From the NCBI GenBank assembly GCA_023394615.1, contig JAEXAI010000015.1, forward strand, positions 135,774 through 199,773: DNA of 64,000 nucleotides, read 5' to 3'. Below are positions 43,585 to 51,950 of this stretch, piece by piece; position 1 is the first letter of the stretch; each line of letters opens with the position of its first letter. The stretch is from Actinomycetes bacterium. GTDB taxonomy: Bacteria > Actinomycetota > Coriobacteriia > Coriobacteriales > Eggerthellaceae. The notes under the pieces are model-generated. The model searched no databases. It saw nothing but the letters and a program-made list of their open reading frames with translations, and had not been told where the DNA came from. Made by a program: the position numbers and the translations under genes.

Positions 43585-44445
43585 ATGGCTGACGATGAAA
43601 AGGTCTATGTTTCAAATGCAACTAATGTACTGAAAAAAGTAATGATGTGCTCACCTCGTTACTATAAGTTCAATGGTATCAACGTTATCACGTCCGAATG
43701 GATGGCGAAGGGGGATGCCGAGAAGAACGAGGTGATGGTGTCTGAATGGCGCATGCTCGTAGATGCCTTCAAAGCCAACGGCATCGAAGTAGTCGAGGTC
43801 GAAGCTAAACCCGAGTTCGAAGTGATGACGTTTGCTCGTGATTACGGCTGCATGATTAAAGAAGGTGCCGTGATGGGGCATTTTCGTCACCCAGTACGTC
43901 AGGTCGAGGCGGTAGCCTACGAGAATAAGCTCAAGGAAATGGGTGTGCCCATTGTGGCGCGCGTTAATGCTGGATGCATGGAAGGCGGAGACTTCTGGAT
44001 GATTGACGACCATACGCTAGCGTTTGGTCAAGTAGACCGCACCGATCAGGCCGGAGTTGACAATTTGCGCGACCAGCTGCAGAAATATGGCTACACAGTG
44101 GTGGGCGTGCCATGCCCACCAGACAACTTGCACCTGGACATGATTTTCAATATCGTGGCTCCGCAAGTGGCTTTGGCATGCGTAGACCAACTGCCCTATA
44201 ACTTCATGCAGATGCTTAAGCGCCGTAATTTTGAGATCATACCAGTGGCCAGTGAAGACATGTACAAGCACGGCTGCAATGTGCAATGCATTGGCGATGG
44301 AAAGGTAGTTGCCATTAAGAAGAACAAGCATATTAACGACAAAATGCGTGCGCTCGGCCTTAACGTTATCGATGTTCCGCTCGATCAGATTCTGCACGCA
44401 GGCGGTGGCCCCCACTGCTTGACGCAGCCTATCGAGCGCCCGTAG
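43585..44445 (+). CDS. Short arginine-deiminase/DDAH-fold guanidine hydrolase, module 1
   Basis: This 286-residue enzyme belongs to the guanidine-modifying superfamily. Catalytic residues fit the ADI/DDAH set: R85-D86 (ARDYG), E133 (EGGDF), H183 and D185 (HLD) and C278 (GGGPHCLTQ). R101 and R105 ('FRHPVR') could bind a carboxylate, as Arg residues do in ADI. ADI proper is about 410 residues with an extra helical domain, absent here; DDAH is about 255. So this is a minimal hydrolase turning a guanidino group into a ureido group plus ammonia (or an amine). Placed beside a carbamoyltransferase, it should supply that enzyme's carbamoyl donor. A paralogue with the same motifs is at 56126. Confidence 0.85.
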   Translation: MADDEKVYVSNATNVLKKVMMCSPRYYKFNGINVITSEWMAKGDAEKNEVMVSEWRMLVDAFKANGIEVVEVEAKPEFEVMTFARDYGCMIKEGAVMGHFRHPVRQVEAVAYENKLKEMGVPIVARVNAGCMEGGDFWMIDDHTLAFGQVDRTDQAGVDNLRDQLQKYGYTVVGVPCPPDNLHLDMIFNIVAPQVALACVDQLPYNFMQMLKRRNFEIIPVASEDMYKHGCNVQCIGDGKVVAIKKNKHINDKMRALGLNVIDVPLDQILHAGGGPHCLTQPIERP

Positions 44446-44467
44446 TACCAAGAAAACATACTAAATG

Positions 44468-44512
44468 GGGTCTTCCGCTCAGTATTCTCAGAAAGATGCG
44501 GGAGACCCTTTT
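44468..44512 (+). terminator. Terminator between deiminase and dehydrogenase genes
   Basis: GGGTCTTCCGC (44468-44478) pairs with GCGGGAGACCC (44498-44508), with a T-G pair in the middle, followed by TTTT. It separates the dehydrogenase from the first three genes, so full readthrough is not expected. Confidence 0.7.
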
Positions 44513-44536
44513 GAATAGAAAAGGAAGGAGGACGTT

Positions 44537-45520
44537 ATGAGAATTCTTATCAGCGATTACCCTGATTCCATGATGCCCGACCATGCGCTTGAAATTGAGA
44601 CCCTGAAGGCGGGTCTTGGAAAAGATCTTGAGATTGATATTTATGCTTACCAAGAAGAGAAGCGCGATGAGTTTTGCGCGCACCTAGCAAAAGCAGATGC
44701 CCTGCTGACGGCTTTTCTTACGATGGATGCTGAGACCTTGGGGTGCGCCTCCATGCTCAAGGTGATTTCCCTTAATGCGACGGGGTTTGATTCCGTGGAT
44801 CTAAAGGAAGCAACGAGGCTTGGCATTGGGGTGTGCCCGGTAGGCGAGTATTGCACGTGGGATGTATCGGAAAGCGCCATTGCCTATATGAGTGCGCTTA
44901 ACAAGCATTTCAAGTTTTACCAGAAGGAAATTGACGGGGATCATCGTTGGGATTACGCTGCCGCCCCGCAGTGGCCTCGCTTGCAAAATCAGGTACTGGG
45001 AATCGTCGGATTTGGCAAAATTGGAAAATGTACGGCAAAAAAGGCGCAGGGTCTGGTGCGAAATGTCATTGCGTGCGATCCGTATGTCGATGAGGCGCTG
45101 TTTGCTGAATACGGGGTGGAGAGTGTTTCCAAGGATGACTTATTTGCCAGGGCGGATATTATTGTGAACCACATGAACCTCACTGACGAAAATGTGCATT
45201 ATTTCGATGCGAAAGCGTTTGATGCCATGTCTCGCGTTCCTATCTTCATAAATCTAGGTCGTGGACTGTGCGTTGACGAAAAAGCACTAGTGGCAGCACT
45301 TGATTCTGGGAAGCTGCGGGCATTCGGGGCTGATGTGCTCTACGATGAGACGCCAGATTTGGCAACGAATCCACTGGTGGGACGTGATAACGTGATCATT
45401 ACGCCCCATTCCGCGTTCTATTCGACGACGTCCATCGAGGATCTTGAGAGACTTTCTTGTCAGAATATCGTTTATTACTTGAACGGGGAAAAGGACAAGG
45501 TGTTTAAGCTGGTCAATTAG
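44537..45520 (+). CDS. D-isomer specific 2-hydroxyacid dehydrogenase, module 1
   Basis: This 327-residue NAD-dependent dehydrogenase has a Rossmann site 'GIVGFGKIGKC' (about residues 155-165), the catalytic Arg in 'INLGRGLCVDE' (about 240), a Glu in 'DVLYDETPD' and the catalytic His in 'TPHSAFYS' (about 293). It converts a 2-keto acid to a D-2-hydroxy acid or the reverse. It follows the module 1 deiminase after a terminator, with its own strong site AAGGAGG. I cannot tell if it handles a pathway intermediate (for example the deaminated carbon skeleton of the acceptor amine) or is only a neighbour. It has no counterpart in module 2. Confidence 0.85.
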   Translation: MRILISDYPDSMMPDHALEIETLKAGLGKDLEIDIYAYQEEKRDEFCAHLAKADALLTAFLTMDAETLGCASMLKVISLNATGFDSVDLKEATRLGIGVCPVGEYCTWDVSESAIAYMSALNKHFKFYQKEIDGDHRWDYAAAPQWPRLQNQVLGIVGFGKIGKCTAKKAQGLVRNVIACDPYVDEALFAEYGVESVSKDDLFARADIIVNHMNLTDENVHYFDAKAFDAMSRVPIFINLGRGLCVDEKALVAALDSGKLRAFGADVLYDETPDLATNPLVGRDNVIITPHSAFYSTTSIEDLERLSCQNIVYYLNGEKDKVFKLVN

Positions 45521-45560
45521 AAAGAGCAGCTGCAACGCGTCCGCCGTGCGTGAAGAGCGT

Positions 45561-45605
45561 CAAGAGCGTGCCACTTGGATAGAACGTGTGGTCTTCTATT
45601 GCGCA
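45561..45605 (+). repeat. Dispersed promoter-associated repeat, copy 2
   Basis: Matches 36167-36211 at about 83 percent identity by eye. Here no AAA_14 start or clear inverted repeat follows, so the element is probably further decayed. Confidence 0.5.
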
Positions 45606-45815
45606 AGGCCCGGTAATTCACAAATACTTTGACGCAAAACGATGGTCGTCCGAGCGGCAAGCACGCTGTTTCAATGCTCGCAAACACTCAATTACGCTAT
45701 AGGGAGGTTTCCGATGAAAAGATGCGCTTCGTAGACGCAAAAATCAGGACGAATGCAGCTCTTCGCTCTCAATTTCGGGTACAGAATGATCGACCAGTTC
45801 GGCTTCCCCTATACG

Positions 45816-48665
45816 CTAAACCCTCTTGTCCGAGAATGGGCCTTTGCGGGTTGTCAGGGCGAACACGGCGGCGGTCCCCGCGCAGAAGGCGGCGAAGGCA
45901 ACGCATGCAGTCGCCTGTCCCATTGTTGCCAGCGTGCCCCATACGGGGCCCCTTAACGTGTCGAATCCCTTGTCTGCGGCATCGAGCAGGACGTAGCTGT
46001 CTTCCTTCGGCATGTCGGAATTGTCGGTTGCCCTAGGCCATAGCGTTTTCCAACAGGGGGTGCCGACCTTGCCGCACACCAGCGTAACCGCCAAGGCGAC
46101 GACGGCCCAGGCCAGCGTGTTATTCAGCAGGAATCCGAAGAACGTGATTGACAGAACTGCGAGGGAGACCACTGCCAACCGCCTGCGTCCCAGGCGTGAA
46201 CCGGCTTTTGACAACGATGGTGACAGGAAGAAGGCGATGGCGTTGCAGATGACGAATACGCTGGCAAAGTCGGCCTTCGTTAGCCCGTTATCAGCAAGGA
46301 TGAGCGGAAACAGATAGCTTTTGTATCCCTGGGATATAGAAAGCGTGCCTATCACGCAAGCCATGAGGATGATGAGCTGGGGATTCGCAGCGAATTTGAG
46401 TAGAGCCTTCAACGTGGTTTTTCGCGGCTGCGTAGTGCTCTCGACCGTTTCGTGCTTGGGTGTCTTGACCAATACCAGTCCCATCGCCAGCAAAGGGAAC
46501 ACCGAGGCAAGAACGTACACGGAAGCATTGCCGAAGACGGTAGACACGCCGCCGGCAGCCAGCGTGCATAGGGACGCCACCGAGATACCGGCCGTAGCGA
46601 GAGATTCGTTGGCCGCACTGCATGAGTCCTCATCGTGAGCGCGAAGTGGAAGAGCGGCGGCGAACAGGATCGATGGCTTCACGAAGGCAGAGGCCGCGAA
46701 AAGGAAAAGAATGAACAGCGGGAAGCTTCCGAGGGCAACCGCCAACGCCGCTAGCAGGTATGAGATGCATGCGAGCGGTTGGGTGATTGCAATGGCTTTT
46801 CTTCGAGAGAACCTCCGCGAGAGCGCGGTGTACAGCGCGCCACCCGCCAACAGGCCCAATGCGTTGGCTAGGAGGGGGAGCGACATGAGCAGTTCGTTGT
46901 TGGCCTGGCCTGCAGCCTGTAGAAGGTCGCGTGCGATTAGCACGGACAGCATTGCGGCGACGCAATCGCCAGAGCAGCTCAAAAAGAACAGCGGCCGTGC
47001 GATGGCGACCTCGGGGTGAGGGTCACCATCGCGCGTCATAAGACGCAGTTTCTCGAGCGATTTACCCCACATACGGGCTTCCGATACCAGGAACGCAACA
47101 GCTATCGCGACCGAGAGCAGGGTCGCGAGCAATGTCAGCTGTCTGGCCAGCAGACTTGCCGAGAACAGGGTCGCATCAGAATAAGCTGCAAGGACTCCGA
47201 TTGTCGCACCGGCGTCATCGCGAATAACATATGACGCGAAGGTGAACGACCCCCAGGCGTTGTTGTAGGCTCCCGTCGCCACGTTTGTGTCCGATTCCAA
47301 TATCTCGGTACGGGTCGTGGGGGAGGCTGAACCCTTGGCGCCGACGATTACCAATCTCGAGGAATCCGCAATCGCGTACTCACCGCCATCGTCGATTGCA
47401 AAAAGGGTGAACGCGACTACCGAGCCGGTCTGCGACAGAGTTCTCGAATAGTTCTGCAAAGACGATGAGGCTGTCTGATACGCCGAGGGGGTGCAAGCCC
47501 CCGTGTCGATGAATTCTTCTAAAGTCGACGCGTAGGTATCCCCATCATTTCCGTAGGTGAGAAGGACCGCGGTCTCCAACAGCGTTTCACGGTCCTGTGT
47601 GGCTTGATTGTTCATCTCACTGGCATACAGGGCAACGATGGCGCATGCGGCAATCAGCACGCCCGCGGAGGCGACGGCCATCTTCAAGCGGCTGAAATCG
47701 TGCTGCTTCGCTGCGTGGGAGACCCCACGCACGCAAAACGTCACGAACAGCGCCAGCACGATAGCAAGACCAATCCAGAACCACACCTGGCGCAAGGCGA
47801 AGAGCGGTGCAAACGAGATGGTGGTGCCCTCTTCAGCGACTTGCCCAATCGATGCCCGTCCGTCTTCTGACGCCACAATCAAGCTGTTCTGCTCTGCATG
47901 CCCCTCGATGGCAACGTTTTCGAATGTATCGGTCGACGCATCGTATCTGAACGCGTTGCCGAGGGTTCCCAAAACATAGATGTCGTCGCTCGTTGGTTCG
48001 ATGTAGGAGTCGTAGGCGTCTTCGCCACTGGGAAGGGCAGCTAAGCTGATCTGCTGGTTGTCATCACTTTTCAGGACGCTATCGTCCACGCCAAGGGGGA
48101 AGGATATCTTGGCGACCGATCCGTAGCCGTCACCCGAGACGAGAGCCACGCCCTCGCCGTCGACGATGAAGATGCCGAGGATGCTTGTTTCGTTTCGAGG
48201 GTCGGCATGTTCGTCGTAGCTTATGTCCAAAACAGTTCCCTGTGCTTTGCCGTCGACGGAATAGCAGACGACCTTGTCGTGAAGGATTAAACCCGACCTG
48301 CTGTCATACTCGGTTTCCTGCACGTACAGGGAGTCGTCTTGGACCGCGATGCTGCCGTAGCTCGTCGTCTGCGAGAAGAGAAGGTTTCCGCCGAGGATGG
48401 CGCTTACCTCTCCCTGCTTGTTTCTGATGATGACGCGCGTGCCCGACTCATCCACTATGGCACCGCATGTATTGCTTTGAGCAATTTCAGATGCATCTTG
48501 CACGGTGACGCTCAGGCTGGGAGGTAGCGCGATGTACTTGCCTAGGGAAAAGAGCACTCCGACGATGCCGAGTACGGCCACGGTCATCAGCGCGATGCGA
48601 AAGACCGTTTTCCCAACGCAGCGGTGGAGGTCTGATGAGTTGGTGTTCGCGTTTCTTGTCTGCAT
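45816..48665 (-). CDS. Sensor-like extracellular domains fused to an MFS transporter
   Basis: This 949-residue protein has an unusual layout. A first transmembrane helix (about 21-45) leads to an outside domain of about 230 residues rich in beta strands with repeated 'GTRVIIRNKQGEVSAILGG'-like pieces, like a propeller. Two more helices (about 295-350) enclose a second outside region (about 355-525) with a Cache/CHASE-like profile. After another helix comes a 12-span MFS domain (about 560-949), motif A-like 'GALYTALSRRFSRRKAI' (about 637). The start at 48665 is a unique ATG. I know no standard MFS family with such front domains. The function could be ligand-sensed transport. It is monocistronic and lies between the two guanidino modules. 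Confidence 0.75.
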   Translation of the reverse strand: MQTRNANTNSSDLHRCVGKTVFRIALMTVAVLGIVGVLFSLGKYIALPPSLSVTVQDASEIAQSNTCGAIVDESGTRVIIRNKQGEVSAILGGNLLFSQTTSYGSIAVQDDSLYVQETEYDSRSGLILHDKVVCYSVDGKAQGTVLDISYDEHADPRNETSILGIFIVDGEGVALVSGDGYGSVAKISFPLGVDDSVLKSDDNQQISLAALPSGEDAYDSYIEPTSDDIYVLGTLGNAFRYDASTDTFENVAIEGHAEQNSLIVASEDGRASIGQVAEEGTTISFAPLFALRQVWFWIGLAIVLALFVTFCVRGVSHAAKQHDFSRLKMAVASAGVLIAACAIVALYASEMNNQATQDRETLLETAVLLTYGNDGDTYASTLEEFIDTGACTPSAYQTASSSLQNYSRTLSQTGSVVAFTLFAIDDGGEYAIADSSRLVIVGAKGSASPTTRTEILESDTNVATGAYNNAWGSFTFASYVIRDDAGATIGVLAAYSDATLFSASLLARQLTLLATLLSVAIAVAFLVSEARMWGKSLEKLRLMTRDGDPHPEVAIARPLFFLSCSGDCVAAMLSVLIARDLLQAAGQANNELLMSLPLLANALGLLAGGALYTALSRRFSRRKAIAITQPLACISYLLAALAVALGSFPLFILFLFAASAFVKPSILFAAALPLRAHDEDSCSAANESLATAGISVASLCTLAAGGVSTVFGNASVYVLASVFPLLAMGLVLVKTPKHETVESTTQPRKTTLKALLKFAANPQLIILMACVIGTLSISQGYKSYLFPLILADNGLTKADFASVFVICNAIAFFLSPSLSKAGSRLGRRRLAVVSLAVLSITFFGFLLNNTLAWAVVALAVTLVCGKVGTPCWKTLWPRATDNSDMPKEDSYVLLDAADKGFDTLRGPVWGTLATMGQATACVAFAAFCAGTAAVFALTTRKGPFSDKRV

Positions 48666-48990
48666 GGCCTAAACCGGCATCGAGCTGTTCACATGAGCAA
48701 GCTCCATGAACGCGATGGACATCAGCTTCTTGCGCGGCCTAGACACGGTACATCCTTGCCTCCGGGGAAATAATACACGTATAAAACTTGGCACATATAG
48801 TGAGTAATTATACTCTGCGTGCCAAGGAAGCGATATGCCTCAATGTAGAGCTGCCTCTCGGAATACACGATAGGTTCGAATCGAAGGATAGAGGATATAA
48901 TTAAAAGGCAGGGCGGGAAAAGATGCAGAGTTTTGTGCCGAATGTAAAAACTGTTTCCCTGCGCCACATTGAAAGCGAGAGCGAATACTG
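48666..48990. promoter_or_regulatory. Divergent intergenic region with an inverted repeat
   Basis: CTTGGCAC (48787-48794) and GTGCCAAG (48819-48826) form an 8-bp inverted repeat with 24 bases between. It lies between the start of the MFS fusion gene and the zinc-ribbon gene at 48991. No coding sequence is seen. Confidence 0.4.
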
Positions 48991-49560
48991 ATGACAATGA
49001 TTGCATTAAAGTGCCCATCCTGCGGGGCCAACCTGGAGCTCGATGACGACCGTGAAATTGCTTATTGCCAATACTGCGGGACTAGGCTCATGCTGGATCT
49101 CTGTCAAAGGGTAAAACTTGATGGCCCTATAAACGTCGAGGGAATTGCCAACATCAGCAACCTTATCGCACGTGCCGAGCAGTATGAGTCTCAAAACGAC
49201 ATAGATAAGGCTCTCGAGTACTACAATCGCATCCTCGATATTGACGTGTCGAACGCGGAGGCAACAGAAGGCGTGTCAAGATTGAACCGGGTCATTACCG
49301 AGCCCAACGTTACAGTCGAGTGCCAGAACAATCCCCGTAACCAAAATGGTACAACCAATCTATTCGTCGACGGAGAGTTGATACAAACGCTAAATGCGGG
49401 GCAGACCATTACCATAACCGTAGGCGTTGGCGATCACGAAATAGGTTTTGGCGCGTTTAAAGGAAAGAATCCGGTGGTTGTTTCTATTAAAGACAGGAAT
49501 ACGAGAAAGACCGTTTCGGTGATCTGTAATACGTTTTCTTCCAAAGCTTATTTAAAATAG
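48991..49560 (+). CDS. Zinc-ribbon/TPR-like protein with C-terminal beta domain
   Basis: This 189-residue protein has an N-terminal zinc ribbon 'CPSCGANLELDDDREIAYCQYCG' (about residues 9-31, shown in parts, two CxxC pairs). A helical hairpin of the tetratricopeptide kind follows ('AEQYESQNDIDKALEYYNRILDID', about 62-85). The last 85 residues look like a PEGA-type beta domain ('LFVDGELIQTLNAGQTITITVGVGDHEIGFG'). This three-part layout is common for soluble stress or surface-assembly proteins, with no fixed role. No signal peptide. It is alone between the MFS fusion and the second module's regulator. Confidence 0.7.
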   Translation: MTMIALKCPSCGANLELDDDREIAYCQYCGTRLMLDLCQRVKLDGPINVEGIANISNLIARAEQYESQNDIDKALEYYNRILDIDVSNAEATEGVSRLNRVITEPNVTVECQNNPRNQNGTTNLFVDGELIQTLNAGQTITITVGVGDHEIGFGAFKGKNPVVVSIKDRNTRKTVSVICNTFSSKAYLK

Positions 49561-50026
49561 CGTCTTGTTGCAATGCCGTCGAAGAGATCAATTGAAGACA
49601 TGCTCTAATTCATTCCATTGTTCTCTTATCTTTCATGATTGAAGAAAACCCTAGGCCCTGTTTGGGGCGCGACAGTTGGTTTAGTAGGTTATTTTTGAGA
49701 GCGCTATCACTTTGAATGTATGTTGAAACTGTCGCAGGGCGGATTAGTATGTCTGCAGAAACATGCGGAATTTAAAGCTAGGAACAAATACGTTTTAACG
49801 GTACTGCAGAGCAAACGAGCTGATGCTTATGGGTTTTACGACCGAACGCCATACTATTTCATCATTTCCCGCTGACCAATTGTCCAATTGGCGCAGAAAG
49901 AAGTAAGCTGCTTCTATCGGATCGGTTTGCGTTTGTTGTTCGCGAACAGCAAATGGCGTCAACTATTAATCCCTGTTTTGAAGTCGATGAATTCGTTTTT
50001 CGAAAGACGTCTAGGAAAGGTCAAGT
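49561..50026. promoter_or_regulatory. Upstream region of module 2 with operator-like palindrome at 49876-49891
   Basis: CCAATTGTCCAATTGG (49876-49891) is a near-palindrome that contains TTGTCCAATTGG, the 12-base motif also found in module 1 (40772-40783, one mismatch). It lies about 140 bases before the PucR gene. The rest of the 466-base gap shows no gene. Confidence 0.6.
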
Positions 50027-51631
50027 ATGGATGTAACAATAAAGGATATCCTAGATTTGCCAGAACTGAATGAATGTCGACTATTGGACAAGTCCGTTTC
50101 GTGCCAGCAAAAAGTGAAATCCATTACTATCATGGACAATCCCGACATCCTCAACTGGATGACAGAATGTGAAATACTGCTCTCAAATGGATCGTCGCTT
50201 GCAGATTTAAACGTTCTTGAATGGAGGGCGTTTTTCGAGGGGCTGGTGAAAAAAAAGGCTGCTGCATTATTTATAAAGCTCCAATACTACGTACAGAGCA
50301 TACCTAGCGAAGCAGTTGAATATGCCATAAAGCTTGATTTTCCGATTGTTATTGTTCCCAACAGCTACTCATGGGTCCGCTTAAGCAATCCTATTCAGAA
50401 TTTCATGATAGAGAGACAGTTTTATTTTCTGAACGAATCATTGCACCTTCGCAATGAGCTCAATAGGGCGATGACCTTGGGTGGGAGCGCGGAATCGATA
50501 TGTAAAATTGCTTCTGCAGATATGGATTGTCAAGTTGCATATTTTTCTAAAAATGATTGGAATTTCTTGGGCGGGATTTCTTCCGATATCTGGAACGAGG
50601 CAATAGAAATGCTTCGTCTATCGGAGTCAGACATTTATCGGCAACTAAACGTATCAGATTCTTCAAACTGCGAATTCCGGATGTCTTCGGGTACTGTGAT
50701 TTTCACTCGTCTCCCTGATAGGCAAAGCCGTTATGTATCGGCGTATTATTTTTCAAATGAAGATGAATTCTCCAAAGAGCTAGATGGGTTCAAAATTGAA
50801 CAAGTGAATTCGGCGTTACTCTTGTGCATTGGCAAAGAAGAAGAATTGAGGCGCGTAGAGCGACGATACTACATGGAGTTTTTGGCCGATGTTCTAGATG
50901 GTGATGTTGGAACGAATGAGCAGATAGCGATAAGAACGAAGCGGCTTGGGCGCACCGTTCATGAAACGTATCGGCTCATTGTGGCACGTGGGGGCACAAT
51001 CAATCCAGATGATTTGATATCTGATCTAGTAACGCTTTTTAAGCAAGACGGAAATCCTATTGTCAAAGATGTAATGTGCTGTTTGCGGGATTCTTCAGTG
51101 GTACTGTTTTCTCCAAGCGAGAGCGAAGAAGACAAGGACGTTATCGAACGAGTTTGTAAAATAACTAGTAGGAAATTCAGAGACGAGCATATCACTTTTG
51201 GTGTGAGTAGTTCTCATCCTATCGGGAGGTTGTCTAAGGCTTTAGAAGAAGCCAGATTTGCTTGTTCCATGCAGGTATTTAATAAAAATGAAATTGTTTA
51301 CTATGACAACCTAGGCCTTTTAAGATTGTTTGAGCAAGTCGGTTGTGATTCGAGTACCCAATTTGTTTCTGATTATTATGAAACGGTGTTTGGCCCAATT
51401 GCGCGGTATGATCAAGAATACGGATCCGATTTATGCAAGACGTTGAAATCTTATTTTGATAATGATAGTTCTATTGTCGGGGCTTCAAAAGCCCTGTTTG
51501 TGCACGAGAATACGCTGAGGATGCGGATAAAGCGGATAGAGTCTTTAACCGGCAGATCATTGAAGACGACATTGGGGTCGACTGAACTTTATCTGGCAAC
51601 TGTATTAGACGAGTTCATGCACGAGGGCTAA
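50027..51631 (+). CDS. PucR-family regulator of guanidino module 2
   Basis: This 534-residue protein has an N-terminal PucR domain (about 1-125, beginning 'MDVTIKDILDLPEL'), a central GAF/GGDEF-like part (about 150-420) and a C-terminal PucR helix-turn-helix 'SSIVGASKALFVHENTLRMRIKRI' (about 480-503). It is about 150 residues longer in the middle than the module 1 regulator. ATG 50027 follows AGGAAAGG. Codon usage is visibly AT-richer than in the 3-12 kb region. The gene starts module 2 in the same relative place as the regulator of module 1, suggesting that each module senses its own compound. Confidence 0.85.
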   Translation: MDVTIKDILDLPELNECRLLDKSVSCQQKVKSITIMDNPDILNWMTECEILLSNGSSLADLNVLEWRAFFEGLVKKKAAALFIKLQYYVQSIPSEAVEYAIKLDFPIVIVPNSYSWVRLSNPIQNFMIERQFYFLNESLHLRNELNRAMTLGGSAESICKIASADMDCQVAYFSKNDWNFLGGISSDIWNEAIEMLRLSESDIYRQLNVSDSSNCEFRMSSGTVIFTRLPDRQSRYVSAYYFSNEDEFSKELDGFKIEQVNSALLLCIGKEEELRRVERRYYMEFLADVLDGDVGTNEQIAIRTKRLGRTVHETYRLIVARGGTINPDDLISDLVTLFKQDGNPIVKDVMCCLRDSSVVLFSPSESEEDKDVIERVCKITSRKFRDEHITFGVSSSHPIGRLSKALEEARFACSMQVFNKNEIVYYDNLGLLRLFEQVGCDSSTQFVSDYYETVFGPIARYDQEYGSDLCKTLKSYFDNDSSIVGASKALFVHENTLRMRIKRIESLTGRSLKTTLGSTELYLATVLDEFMHEG

Positions 51632-51950
51632 AACAGAAACTATGTCATTTGGGCTTACACAGCTGGTGGTTTCTGAATGGCACAATACACTATTAGTTTG
51701 ATTATCGAAGTATCCTTTTTCAAATTCTGAAGTTATAAATAAGAGCCATTTTTGGTTTGCTATTGTTCAGTTCCTCCGGTTTGCGAACTGCCCCTCCTTA
51801 AAGAGGCTGACTGTATAAGCGGAATGTAATTGTGGAAACAAACACATAAATCTTTAAATGGTATGTATCCTCACAATTCTCAGAGAGTCAGGCCGAGAGT
51901 AACCTAATTCCAATGAACCTGTGTGAGCATTTGCCCATCAACAAGAGGGA
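51632..51950. other. AT-rich gap between regulator and symporter genes
   Basis: I see no gene, long repeat or strong hairpin here. It should contain the module 2 symporter promoter. Confidence 0.4.

Noticed and set aside
43585..44445. Calling this gene arcA
   Set aside because: It is far shorter than arginine deiminase and its carbamoyltransferase partner has an altered ornithine site, so the name would suggest an unproven substrate.
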